DNA from: Nonomuraea rubra
GTDB lineage: Bacteria; Actinomycetota; Actinomycetes; Streptosporangiales; Streptosporangiaceae
DNA: 64,000 nt
Assembly: GCF_014207985.1 (NCBI RefSeq)
Contig: NZ_JACHMI010000001.1
Coordinates: 4,881,001-4,945,000, forward strand
Reading direction: 5' to 3'
This document shows, in pieces, positions 19,401 to 26,022 of this stretch. Under the pieces are notes generated by a model, which made no database searches, had not been told where the DNA came from, and saw only the letters and a program-made list of their open reading frames with translations. Numbering within the stretch: position 1 is the stretch's first letter; each line of letters begins with the position of its first letter. Made by a program: the position numbers and the translations under genes.

Positions 19401-19642
19401 TGCCCGTCGCCGGCCCGTTCGAGCATCCGCCGGATCCGCGCGACGTGGGAGTGCAGCGCTCTTCGCGCGCCGTCCGGTGGCTGCTCGCCCCACACCCGAT
19501 CGACCAGCGTCTCGACCGGCACCGGCCGGCCGGCGTCGGCCAGCAGGGCCGCGAGCACGCTCCGCCGCTGCGGCGGCCCCACGTCCACCCGGCCGGTGGC
19601 CGTCACCAGCTCCACCGGGCCCAACAGCCGGAACTCCGCCAT
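16409..19642 (-). CDS. SARP-family regulator with NB-ARC and TPR domains
   Basis: 1077 residues. Residues about 1-95 are an OmpR-like winged helix (EFRLLGPVELV, RSVLAALLADAGRPVPVETLVDRVWG). The bacterial transcriptional activator domain follows to about 245. An NTPase core has Walker A GTAGVGKTAL and Walker B MLILLDNASSVEQVRPLLPG, and many TPR helices run to the C-terminus. This is the AfsR-like architecture of pathway or global activators in actinomycetes; NTP hydrolysis and TPR contacts tune DNA binding. GGGAG precedes ATG 19642; an ATG 75 bp further upstream is less likely. No biosynthetic cluster adjoins. It lies downstream of a DUF5360 gene in the same direction. Confidence 0.93.
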   Translation of the reverse strand: MAEFRLLGPVELVTATGRVDVGPPQRRSVLAALLADAGRPVPVETLVDRVWGEQPPDGARRALHSHVARIRRMLERAGDGHEAARLVRRSGGYVLEADPERVDLHLFRRLVEQARGSDTGRLRLLRDALALWRGEPLAGIPGAWAARVRESLRRQHLDAVVAWADAELQAGDPGTATGRLRDLLAEYPLVEPLAAALMRALHAAGSGAEALACYAAIRMRLSDELGTEPGAELRQLHEAILRDEPRRPPPRRPGAPALLPLDVRGFTGRDAELARLDAVLAETAEHPTAVIISALSGTAGVGKTALAVRWAHRVRDAFPDGQLYVNLRGYDTQQPMTAGEALAGLLSALGVPAQDLPPQQDDAAARYRSEVSGRRMLILLDNASSVEQVRPLLPGSPSCVVMVTSRDSLAGLVALHGACRLDLDLLSAADATLLLRTLIGARADAEPGAAAALAGLCARLPLALRVAAEMATARPAAPLADLVAELADERRRLDLLNAGGDPRAAVRAVFSWSYQRLPAGTARVFRLLGLHPGSDFDADGAAALAGVTPGQAVRVLEELAGAHLVERRAASRYAFHDLLRLYARERALQEEHEHDRQAAAHRLYDHHLRTADAAARLLYPEKLRLPLPGPPSAPRFAGDTAALAWLEAERGNLLAVAQHTAEHGPRSVAWRLTDILRGYFWLRMYAADWLALAHAGLADARADDAPAAQAAAELSLADAYLHQTRFEQAAEHYTNAAELFQQAGWPDGQAAALGNLSSVYFDSGRLGEAAACLTRALAVNQRTGRLAGQAASLGNLGLVHEALGRLEQAAGFFEQALILDRKLGFPGAEAIDLNNLGEVCHLLGRTGQARDLLFQALEIERKIGDRDTEAETLRLLADVHRDTGRDGEAREFARSALALARDTGNRRFEAEALNTLASVCGRLGLPHDAARHHEEALRIARETRARAPELTALLGLAAVRHPDDALPAAEEALALARQDGYRLLEGAALTALAGLHHLGNRDDQAVEHARPALEIHRETGHRLGEARTRLTLGHACRRLGRPDACLEHWRRARTICTEIGAPEAGEVRALLGDGQEP

Positions 19643-19736
19643 GTGCCACTCCCGATCCCGATCGCAGCCGTGCCTGCCGTGAACCGTGGACGCCGGCCCA
19701 GCCTCAGTCTGAATCATGGGCGGGCCCGCCGCCCCG

Positions 19737-20141
19737 CTAGGAGGCGGGGACGCCGGGCCGTGACCGGGTGAGGCAGACGATCGCGGGGATCGGGAAGAGC
19801 AGGAGGTAGAGGTTCGGCAGCCACCAGAGCAGCGAGAAGTCGCCGCGCAGCGTCCAGAACGCGATCGCCATCAGGCCGGAGGCCATGGTCAGCACGAGCG
19901 AGACCAGCATCAGCCCCGGCCCCGACGGCGAGCTCCGGCGCAGGAGGTACAGGCTGGCCAGGCCGGTCGCGCTGGCCGCCAGGTCGATCCAGAGGAACGA
20001 CCAGTTCCAGTCGGCCACCACCGGATCGGAGTAGCCGTTGAACGCCCACTCGGGCGGGATCAGCCCCAGACCCGTGACGGTGAAGTAGATCACCAGCGCC
20101 AGGTCCGTGAAGAGCATCAACGCCTTAGTGACGGGCAGCAC
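19737..20141 (-). CDS. Small four-helix membrane protein (YvaD/DUF5360-like)
   Basis: 134 residues with four predicted membrane helices: about 5-27, 47-66, 77-95 and 103-122. The segment TDLALVIYFTVTGLGLIPPEW followed by ADWNWSFLWIDL matches the YvaD/DUF5360 family as I recall it. Molecular function is unknown. Its start lies within the 3' end of the TetR gene (17-bp overlap), so both are on one transcript. The TetR protein may therefore control this membrane protein, possibly as a stress or efflux-related accessory. Confidence 0.8.
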   Translation of the reverse strand: MLPVTKALMLFTDLALVIYFTVTGLGLIPPEWAFNGYSDPVVADWNWSFLWIDLAASATGLASLYLLRRSSPSGPGLMLVSLVLTMASGLMAIAFWTLRGDFSLLWWLPNLYLLLFPIPAIVCLTRSRPGVPAS

Positions 20142-20676
20142 GGTCGATCTCCTCCATCAGGTGGCGCCTGGTCTGCTCGTGCAGCGCCGGGTCCGGCTCG
20201 CCGAGGCCGAGGAGCCTGGCCGCCCACCAGCCGTCGACGGCCAGCCGTACGGCCGTCGCCACGGCCGGGTCGATGCCGTCGTCGGTCAGCCTGGCCTGCC
20301 AGGCGGCGTACCTGTCCCGCAGCGGCGCCAGCCCCGCCGGGTCCACCAGCACGGCGGCCAGCAGGGCGGCGGTCGCGCGGTCGGCCGGGGTCCTGGCCGT
20401 GGTGTGGTGCTCGGGGATCGTCGCGTTCAGGTAGGCGCGCAGGTAGTCGCCCGGCTCGCCGCCCGTCTCGGCCAGGGCTCGGTCGAAGGCTCCGGTCAGC
20501 CGGTCGACCATGGCGGCGACCAGGGCCTGCTTGGTGGGGAAGTGGTAGAACAGGCCGCCCTTCGACACGCCTGCCCGCCGGGCCACCGCTTCCAGGGTCA
20601 GGGCTTCCGCCCCTTCGGACAGCAGGACCTCGGCGGCGGCGTCGAGCAGCCGTTCCTTCGAGCTGGGTCGTGGCAT
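20125..20676 (-). CDS. TetR-family regulator, leaderless and autoregulated
   Basis: 183 residues. Helix-turn-helix TLEAVARRAGVSKGGLFYHFPTKQALVAAMV follows ERLLDAAAEVLLSEGAEAL. Start ATG 20676 lies directly beside a 32-bp perfect palindrome. On the coding strand TATAGT ends six bases before the ATG, consistent with a leaderless transcript whose promoter is covered by the operator. It overlaps the downstream DUF5360 gene by 17 bp. Upstream, 47 bp away and in the same direction, is an MDR oxidoreductase that may also be read into this unit. The inducer is unknown. Confidence 0.92.
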   Translation of the reverse strand: MPRPSSKERLLDAAAEVLLSEGAEALTLEAVARRAGVSKGGLFYHFPTKQALVAAMVDRLTGAFDRALAETGGEPGDYLRAYLNATIPEHHTTARTPADRATAALLAAVLVDPAGLAPLRDRYAAWQARLTDDGIDPAVATAVRLAVDGWWAARLLGLGEPDPALHEQTRRHLMEEIDRAARH

Positions 20677-20678
20677 GA

Positions 20679-20710
20679 GGAAACTATACCGGCTGACCGG
20701 TATAGTTTCC
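20679..20710. promoter_or_regulatory. TetR operator overlapping its promoter
   Basis: 14-bp arms, perfect: GGAAACTATACCGG (20679-20692), spacer CTGA, CCGGTATAGTTTCC (20697-20710). It lies between the MDR oxidoreductase stop and the TetR start, and each arm contains a -10-like hexamer. Confidence 0.85.
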
Positions 20711-20723
20711 CTCGCCAAGGGGA

Positions 20724-21725
20724 TCAGAGCCTGACCAGCATCTTCCCGACGTTGCCGCCGCGCATCATGTCCAGGAACGCGGCGGGAGCCCGCTCGATGC
20801 CCTCGGCCACGGTCACCTCGGTGTGCAGCGACCCGTCCGCCAGCCAGCCGGCCGCCTTGCCGATCCACTCGGGGAAGAGGTGGAAGTAGGAGTTGACCAG
20901 CATGCCGCGCAGGGTCGCGTCCTTGGCGGCCAGGGCGAACAGATTGCCCGGGCCGGGGACCGGCTCGGTGGCGTTGTAGGAGCTGATCGCACCCACCATC
21001 GCGATCCTGCCGCCGTGGCGCAGCGCGTCGATGGCCGCCACCAGGTGGTCGCCGCCGACGTGGTCGACGTAGACGTCGATGCCGTCGGGGGCGGCCTCGG
21101 CGAGCTGCCCGGCGAGCGATCCGGCACGGTAGTCGATCGCGGCGTCGTAGCCGAAGTCCCGCACGAGCTTCTCCGCCTTCAGCGGCCCGCCCGCGGAGCC
21201 GATCACGCGGGAGGCGCCGAGCTTGCGGGCGAGCTGCCCGGCGATCGTGCCCACCGCTCCGGCCGCCGCCGAGACGAAGACCACGTCGCCCTCCCGTACG
21301 GGCGCCACGTGCGTCAGGGCCGCGTAGGCGGTCAGCCCGGTGGTGCCCAGCACGCCCAGCCACGCCTCGGCGGGAGCCAGGGTGAGGTCCGCGACGGTCG
21401 CGGCCGCGGCGTCCACCACGGCGTACTCGCGCCAGCCCAGGAAGTGCACGACGGTCGCGCCCACCGGGACGCCGTCCGCCCGCGAGGCCACGACCTCGCC
21501 GATCGCCGAGCCGCCCAGCGGCGCGCCGAGCTGGAACGGCGGCAGGTAGGACTCGGCGTCGTGCATGCGCTCCCGCATGTAGGGGTCGACCGACATCCAG
21601 GTGTTGCGCACCAGGACCTGGCCCTCCGCCAGGTCGGGCAGCGCGGTGGTGACCAGCGCGAAGTTCTCCGCGCCCGGCTCCCCGGCGGGACGGGCGGCCA
21701 GGTGGATCTCGCGGTTCACGGTCAT
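20724..21725 (-). CDS. NADP-dependent MDR oxidoreductase (CurA / LTB4-dehydrogenase type)
   Basis: 333 residues. N-terminal substrate domain (QVLVRNTWMSVDPYMRERM) and NADP-binding fold VVFVSAAAGAVGTIAGQLARKLGASRVIGSAGG. No structural or catalytic zinc cysteines. The family reduces alpha,beta-unsaturated ketones or aldehydes, including prostaglandin-like and curcumin-like enones, with NADPH. GAGGAG precedes ATG 21725. A 22-bp motif at 21780-21801 is repeated before the second oxidoreductase at 25007, with the SARP regulator encoded between them. Co-regulation in response to an electrophile or quinone is inferred. Confidence 0.92.
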   Translation of the reverse strand: MTVNREIHLAARPAGEPGAENFALVTTALPDLAEGQVLVRNTWMSVDPYMRERMHDAESYLPPFQLGAPLGGSAIGEVVASRADGVPVGATVVHFLGWREYAVVDAAAATVADLTLAPAEAWLGVLGTTGLTAYAALTHVAPVREGDVVFVSAAAGAVGTIAGQLARKLGASRVIGSAGGPLKAEKLVRDFGYDAAIDYRAGSLAGQLAEAAPDGIDVYVDHVGGDHLVAAIDALRHGGRIAMVGAISSYNATEPVPGPGNLFALAAKDATLRGMLVNSYFHLFPEWIGKAAGWLADGSLHTEVTVAEGIERAPAAFLDMMRGGNVGKMLVRL

Positions 21726-21779
21726 GGTGGTGCTCCTCGTTCGTCGTGCCGACTGCTTCGCGACTCACTGTGGACGGGG

Positions 21780-21801
21780 GCGCGCATGATCCGCTGGGGG
21801 T
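21780..21801 (-). promoter_or_regulatory. Shared 22-bp motif upstream of MDR oxidoreductase 1
   Basis: Read toward the oxidoreductase, the site is ACCCCCAGCGGATC then ATGCGCGC. It ends 54 bases before ATG 21725 and matches 21 of 22 bases at 24940-24961. It also lies just upstream of the SARP start at 21824. Confidence 0.7.
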
Positions 21802-21823
21802 TCGCTGCGGGTACGGTGACCTG

Positions 21824-24800
21824 GTGCGATTCGGTGTACTTGGCCCTCTTTCCGTGTGGACCGACGACGGGAGGCTCGTGCGGGTCCCCGAGGTGAAGGT
21901 CCGCGCGCTGCTGGCCGACCTGCTGGCCCACGAGGGCCGTCCGGTGCCTGCCGACCGCCTGGCCGAGGACCTGTGGGGGGACGAACCACCCGGCAACCCC
22001 GTCAACACGCTGCAGACCAAGGTGTCCCAGCTGCGCCGCGCCCTGGAGCAGGCGGAGCCGGGAGGCCGCGAGCTGGTGGCCTTCCAGGCGGCGGGCTACG
22101 TCCTGCGTGCCGCCGACGTGGACGCCGCCCGCTTCGCCGCGCTGCTCGCCCAGGCCCGCGCCGCCACCGATCCGCGGGCGAGGGCCGGGCTGCTGTCGGA
22201 CGCCCTGGCGCTGTGGCGCGGCCCGGCCTACGCCGACTTCGCCGACGAGGAGTTCGCCCGCCTCGCGGCCACCCGGCTGGAGGAGCAGCGCCTGACCGCG
22301 CTGGAGGAGCAGGCGGAGGTGCGGCTGGAGCTGGGCGAGCACAGCCTGATGGCCGACGAGCTGGGCGAGCTGGTGGCCGCGCACCCCCTGCGCGAACGCC
22401 TGCGCGCCGCCCACCTGCGCGCGCTCTACCGGTCCGGACGGCAGGCGGAGGCCCTGGCCGGGTACGACGACCTGCGGCACCGGCTGGCCGACGAGCTGGG
22501 CCTCGACCCCGGCCCCGAGCTGGCCGGCCTCCACCAGGCGATGCTGCGCCAGGACCCCTCGCTCGCGCCCCCGCGCCCGCGGACGAACCTGCCCGCTCCC
22601 CTCACCGAGCTGATCGGCCGCGAGCAGGCCGTGGCCGAGGTCGGCGCCCTGCTCGGCGCGGGCAGGCTGGTCACGCTGACCGGTCCCGGCGGGGTCGGCA
22701 AGACCAGGCTCGCCCTCGCGGTCGCCGGCCTCGCCGCCGGCGCCCATCCCGACGGGGTGTGCCTGGTCGAGCTGGCGGGTGCCTCGGGCGAGACGGCGAC
22801 CGTGGCCGGGATCGTGGCCGCCGAGCTGGACGTACGCGACGACACGGCGACGGGCTCGCGCCCCGGCGTGCGCCCGGCCGCCCTGCCCCACCGGCTCGCC
22901 GACGCCCTGCGCGGCCGGCGGCTGCTGCTCGTCCTGGACAACTGCGAGCACGTCGTCGAACCGGTCGCCGAGCTGGTGGACCTGCTCCTGCGAGCCGCCC
23001 CCGGCCTGCGCGTGCTGGCCACCAGCCAGGAGTCGCTGGCGATCCCGGGGGAGACCCTGTACGCGGTGCCACCGCTCGCGCTCCCGGTGCCCGGATCGGA
23101 CCCGGCGCGGGCCGCCTCCGTACAGCTGTTCGTGGCCCGCGCCGCGGCCGCCGCGCCCGGGTTCGTGCTCGACGAGGACAGTGCGCCCTCGGTGGCGGCG
23201 ATCTGCCGGAGGCTGGACGGGCTGCCGCTGGCGCTGGAGCTCGCCGCCGCCCGGGTGCGCACGCTGGGCGTGCGCGGCGTGGCCGACCGGCTGGACGACC
23301 GCTTCCACCTGCTGACCGTCTCGGGACGGGGCCGCCCCGCCCGCCAGCAGACCCTGCGCGCGGTGATCGACTGGAGCTGGGAGCAGCTCACCGAGCAGCA
23401 GCGGCTGATCCTGCTCAGGCTGGCCGTCCACCCGGGAGGCTGCACGCTGGAGGCGGCCGAGGCGGTGTGCGCGGGCCCCGGGCTGGACCCCGGGGCGGAC
23501 GTGGCCGGCCTGCTGGACCAGCTCGTGACCAGGTCGATGGTCGAGTCCGCCGGCGGCATCCGCTACCGGCTGCTGGAGTCGATCGCCGCCTACTGTCTCG
23601 AACGGCTCGACGGCGCCGACCCGGTCTTCCAGCGCCGCGACGTCTACTACACCGAACTGGCCGAACGGGCCGCGCCCCACCTGCACGGCCCCGGACAGCG
23701 CCAGTGGCTGGAACGGCTGGACAGCGAGGCGGCCAACCTGCGGGCCACGCTGGAGCACACCACCGACCCCGCGCTCGCCCTGCGCCTGGCCGGCGCCCTG
23801 GCCTGGTACTGGTACCTGCGCGGCAGGCACCGTGAAGGCCGCGCGTCCCTCGCGGCGGCGCTGTCGCTGCCCGGCGCGGAGTGCGCCAGGACGGCGGCGT
23901 GGGAGACCGGGTTCGCCATGCTCACCGGCGACGGCACCGACCTGCTGCGGCGCAGCCGTACCGCGGCGCGGGCGCTGGACGCCCACGACGCCCGGTCACG
24001 CTGGTTCCTCGCGCTCGCCCACCTGAGCTTCGGGGACGCCGCCACCGCCGGGGGCCTCCTGACCGAGGCGCTGGCCGGGTTCCGCGCCGCCGGCGACCGG
24101 TGGGGCGAGGCGGCGGCGCTGGCGAGCCGCGCCAAGCAGGCGATGTTCCAGGGCGACCACGCCCTCGCCGAGCGGTCCGGCACCGAGAGCCTGACGATCT
24201 TCGAGGAGCTGGGCGACGGCTGGGGACGGCTGCAGGCCTCCGACATGCTCGGCTACCTCGGCGAGATCACCGGCGACTACGAGCGGGCCGCCCGCCTGCA
24301 CAGGGAGGGCCTGCGCCTCGCCGAGGACCTGAGGTTGTGGACCGACGCGTCGTACCGGCTGTCCAGCCTCGGCCGGCTCGCCCTGCTGACCGGGGACCTG
24401 GACGGATCCAGGGAGCTGCACGAGCGCGGCAGGCGCCTGGCGGCCGAGCAGTCCAGCAGCTTCGCCGAGGAGTTCGCCCGCGTCGGGCTCGGCCTCGTCG
24501 CCCGCCGCGCCGGCGACCTCGACGCGGCCGAGCGGCTCTTCCAGCAGTCGCTGGCCTGGAACCGCCGCCTGCGGGCCGACTACGGCCTGCCCTTCTACGG
24601 GGTGACGCTGCTGCTGGCCGAGCTGGGCTTCATCGCCGAACAGCGCGGCGACACCGCCGCGGCCAGGTCCCTGCACCTGGAGGGGCTGGCCGCGGCCCGC
24701 GAGGTCGGCGATCCGCGCGCCATCGCCCTGGCCAGGGAGGGGCTGGCCGGGGTCGCGGCGGCCGAGGGCGCCTACGAGGAGGCGGCGGCGCTGCTGGAGG

Positions 24801-24904
24801 AGGCCGCCGCGCTCAGGGAGTCGGTCGGCGCGCCCCTGCCGCCCGCGGAGCGCGGCGACGTCGACCGGATCGCCGCCGCCATCCGCGCGGCGCTCTCGCG
24901 CTGA
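21824..24904 (+). CDS. SARP/AfsR-type regulator with NB-ARC and TPR domains
   Basis: 1026 residues. N-terminal winged helix (RFGVLGPLSVW, KVRALLADLLAHEGRPVPADRLAEDLWG), activator domain with AHLRALYRSGRQAEALAGYDDLRHRLADELGLDPG, then an NTPase with Walker A GPGGVGKTRL, Walker B LLLVLDNCEHV and motif GLPLALELAAARV, a winged-helix linker and C-terminal TPR-like helices. GTG 21824 is the likely start: VRFGVLGPL fits the family, and TACGGT lies seven bases before it, suggesting leaderless translation. It sits between two oxidoreductase genes that share an upstream motif, making it their probable activator. Confidence 0.93.
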   Translation: MRFGVLGPLSVWTDDGRLVRVPEVKVRALLADLLAHEGRPVPADRLAEDLWGDEPPGNPVNTLQTKVSQLRRALEQAEPGGRELVAFQAAGYVLRAADVDAARFAALLAQARAATDPRARAGLLSDALALWRGPAYADFADEEFARLAATRLEEQRLTALEEQAEVRLELGEHSLMADELGELVAAHPLRERLRAAHLRALYRSGRQAEALAGYDDLRHRLADELGLDPGPELAGLHQAMLRQDPSLAPPRPRTNLPAPLTELIGREQAVAEVGALLGAGRLVTLTGPGGVGKTRLALAVAGLAAGAHPDGVCLVELAGASGETATVAGIVAAELDVRDDTATGSRPGVRPAALPHRLADALRGRRLLLVLDNCEHVVEPVAELVDLLLRAAPGLRVLATSQESLAIPGETLYAVPPLALPVPGSDPARAASVQLFVARAAAAAPGFVLDEDSAPSVAAICRRLDGLPLALELAAARVRTLGVRGVADRLDDRFHLLTVSGRGRPARQQTLRAVIDWSWEQLTEQQRLILLRLAVHPGGCTLEAAEAVCAGPGLDPGADVAGLLDQLVTRSMVESAGGIRYRLLESIAAYCLERLDGADPVFQRRDVYYTELAERAAPHLHGPGQRQWLERLDSEAANLRATLEHTTDPALALRLAGALAWYWYLRGRHREGRASLAAALSLPGAECARTAAWETGFAMLTGDGTDLLRRSRTAARALDAHDARSRWFLALAHLSFGDAATAGGLLTEALAGFRAAGDRWGEAAALASRAKQAMFQGDHALAERSGTESLTIFEELGDGWGRLQASDMLGYLGEITGDYERAARLHREGLRLAEDLRLWTDASYRLSSLGRLALLTGDLDGSRELHERGRRLAAEQSSSFAEEFARVGLGLVARRAGDLDAAERLFQQSLAWNRRLRADYGLPFYGVTLLLAELGFIAEQRGDTAAARSLHLEGLAAAREVGDPRAIALAREGLAGVAAAEGAYEEAAALLEEAAALRESVGAPLPPAERGDVDRIAAAIRAALSR

Positions 24905-24909
24905 ACCCC

Positions 24910-24931
24910 GGCCCTCCGGGAGGAGGGGGCC
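24910..24931 (+). terminator. Probable terminator after the second SARP gene
   Basis: GGCCCTCC / GGAGGG(GG)CC stem with a GGGA loop, six bases after the stop codon. Confidence 0.5.
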
Positions 24932-24939
24932 CTGCGCCG

Positions 24940-24961
24940 ACCCCCAGCGGATCGTGCGCGC
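24940..24961 (+). promoter_or_regulatory. Shared 22-bp motif upstream of MDR oxidoreductase 2
   Basis: ACCCCCAGCGGATC then GTGCGCGC, same orientation relative to its gene as the copy at 21780-21801. It ends 45 bases before ATG 25007. Candidate binding site for the intervening SARP. Confidence 0.7.
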
Positions 24962-25006
24962 GTCGCGCCAGGGTGGTCCCCGTCACCCACTGATGGAGGA
25001 GCAACG

Positions 25007-25918
25007 ATGCGAGCCCTGACCTTCACCCCGGACCTCTCCTTCGAGACCGTGCCCGACCCGGTGCCCGCGCCCTCCCAGGCGCTGGTCCAGGTGTCGGCGT
25101 TCTCGCTCAACTTCGGGGAGATCGCCTTCAGGAGCCCGGACGCCCGGCCGGGACACGTCCCCGGCTGGGACGCCGCCGGGGTGGTCGTCCAGCCCGCCGC
25201 CGACGGCTCAGGCCCCGCCGCCGGCACCCGCGTGGTCACCTTCGGCTGGTCGGGAGCCTGGGCGGAGCTGCGCGCCGTGGACACCGCCGAGCTGGCGGTC
25301 GTGCCCGGCACCGTCGACCTGGGGCAGGCAGCCGCGCTGCCGGTCGCCGGGGTCACGGCGCTGCAGGCCGTCCGGCGGCTCGGCCCGGTGGCCGGCCGCA
25401 GGGTCCTGGTCACCGGCGCGTCCGGAGGCGTCGGCCGGTTCGCCGTGCAGCTCGCCGCCCGCGCGGGAGCGCACGTGATCGCCTCCGCCGGCAGCCCCGC
25501 CCGCGCGGCGGGACTGCCCGAGCTGGGCGCCGCCGAGATCGTCATCGGTCCGGAGAACCTGCGAGGCCGGGTGTACGGCGTGCTGGACAACGTGGGCGGG
25601 CCGCAGCTCGCGCAGGCGTTCTACCGGCTGGAGGACGACGGCGTGGTGATGGCCATCGGACGGGCCGCCCGCGAGGCCACGGTCATCGACTTCGAGCTGG
25701 CGGGCACCCGGTCGGCGCGCGGCCGGATCGAGAACTTCAACGTGACCGCACCGTTCGGCGCCGACCTCGCCCACCTCGTCGGGCTGCTGGCCGATGGCGA
25801 GCTGGACGTGCGGGTCGGCCTGCGCGGGCCGTGGGACCGGGCGCGGGAAGCCGCCGAGGCCCTGCTCTCCCGCCGCGTCGCCGGGAAGGCGGTCCTCGAC
25901 GTACGGCGCGCGTCCTGA
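25007..25918 (+). CDS. Zinc-independent MDR oxidoreductase (quinone-reductase-like)
   Basis: 303 residues. GroES-like N-terminal fold with SLNFGEIAFRSP and GWDAAGVVVQPAADG, then nucleotide-binding loop VLVTGASGGVGRFAVQLAARAGAHVIASAG. No catalytic zinc ligands are seen. Likely an NAD(P)H-dependent quinone or enone reductase. GGAGGAG lies before ATG 25007. Its upstream region shares a 22-bp motif and a CCCCGTC-containing segment with the oxidoreductase at 20724-21725. The two proteins are only distantly related, so the promoter similarity reflects regulation rather than recent gene duplication. Confidence 0.9.
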   Translation: MRALTFTPDLSFETVPDPVPAPSQALVQVSAFSLNFGEIAFRSPDARPGHVPGWDAAGVVVQPAADGSGPAAGTRVVTFGWSGAWAELRAVDTAELAVVPGTVDLGQAAALPVAGVTALQAVRRLGPVAGRRVLVTGASGGVGRFAVQLAARAGAHVIASAGSPARAAGLPELGAAEIVIGPENLRGRVYGVLDNVGGPQLAQAFYRLEDDGVVMAIGRAAREATVIDFELAGTRSARGRIENFNVTAPFGADLAHLVGLLADGELDVRVGLRGPWDRAREAAEALLSRRVAGKAVLDVRRAS

Positions 25919-26022
25919 CCGGCGGCCCGCTCTGGCCGTTCACCACCAGGAGCCCGCCGAGTTCGGGGCCCGCCGTCCGTGGGTAGGGCTGAGGGAGGTT
26001 GTGACCGTCGGGGGAGGTCACG

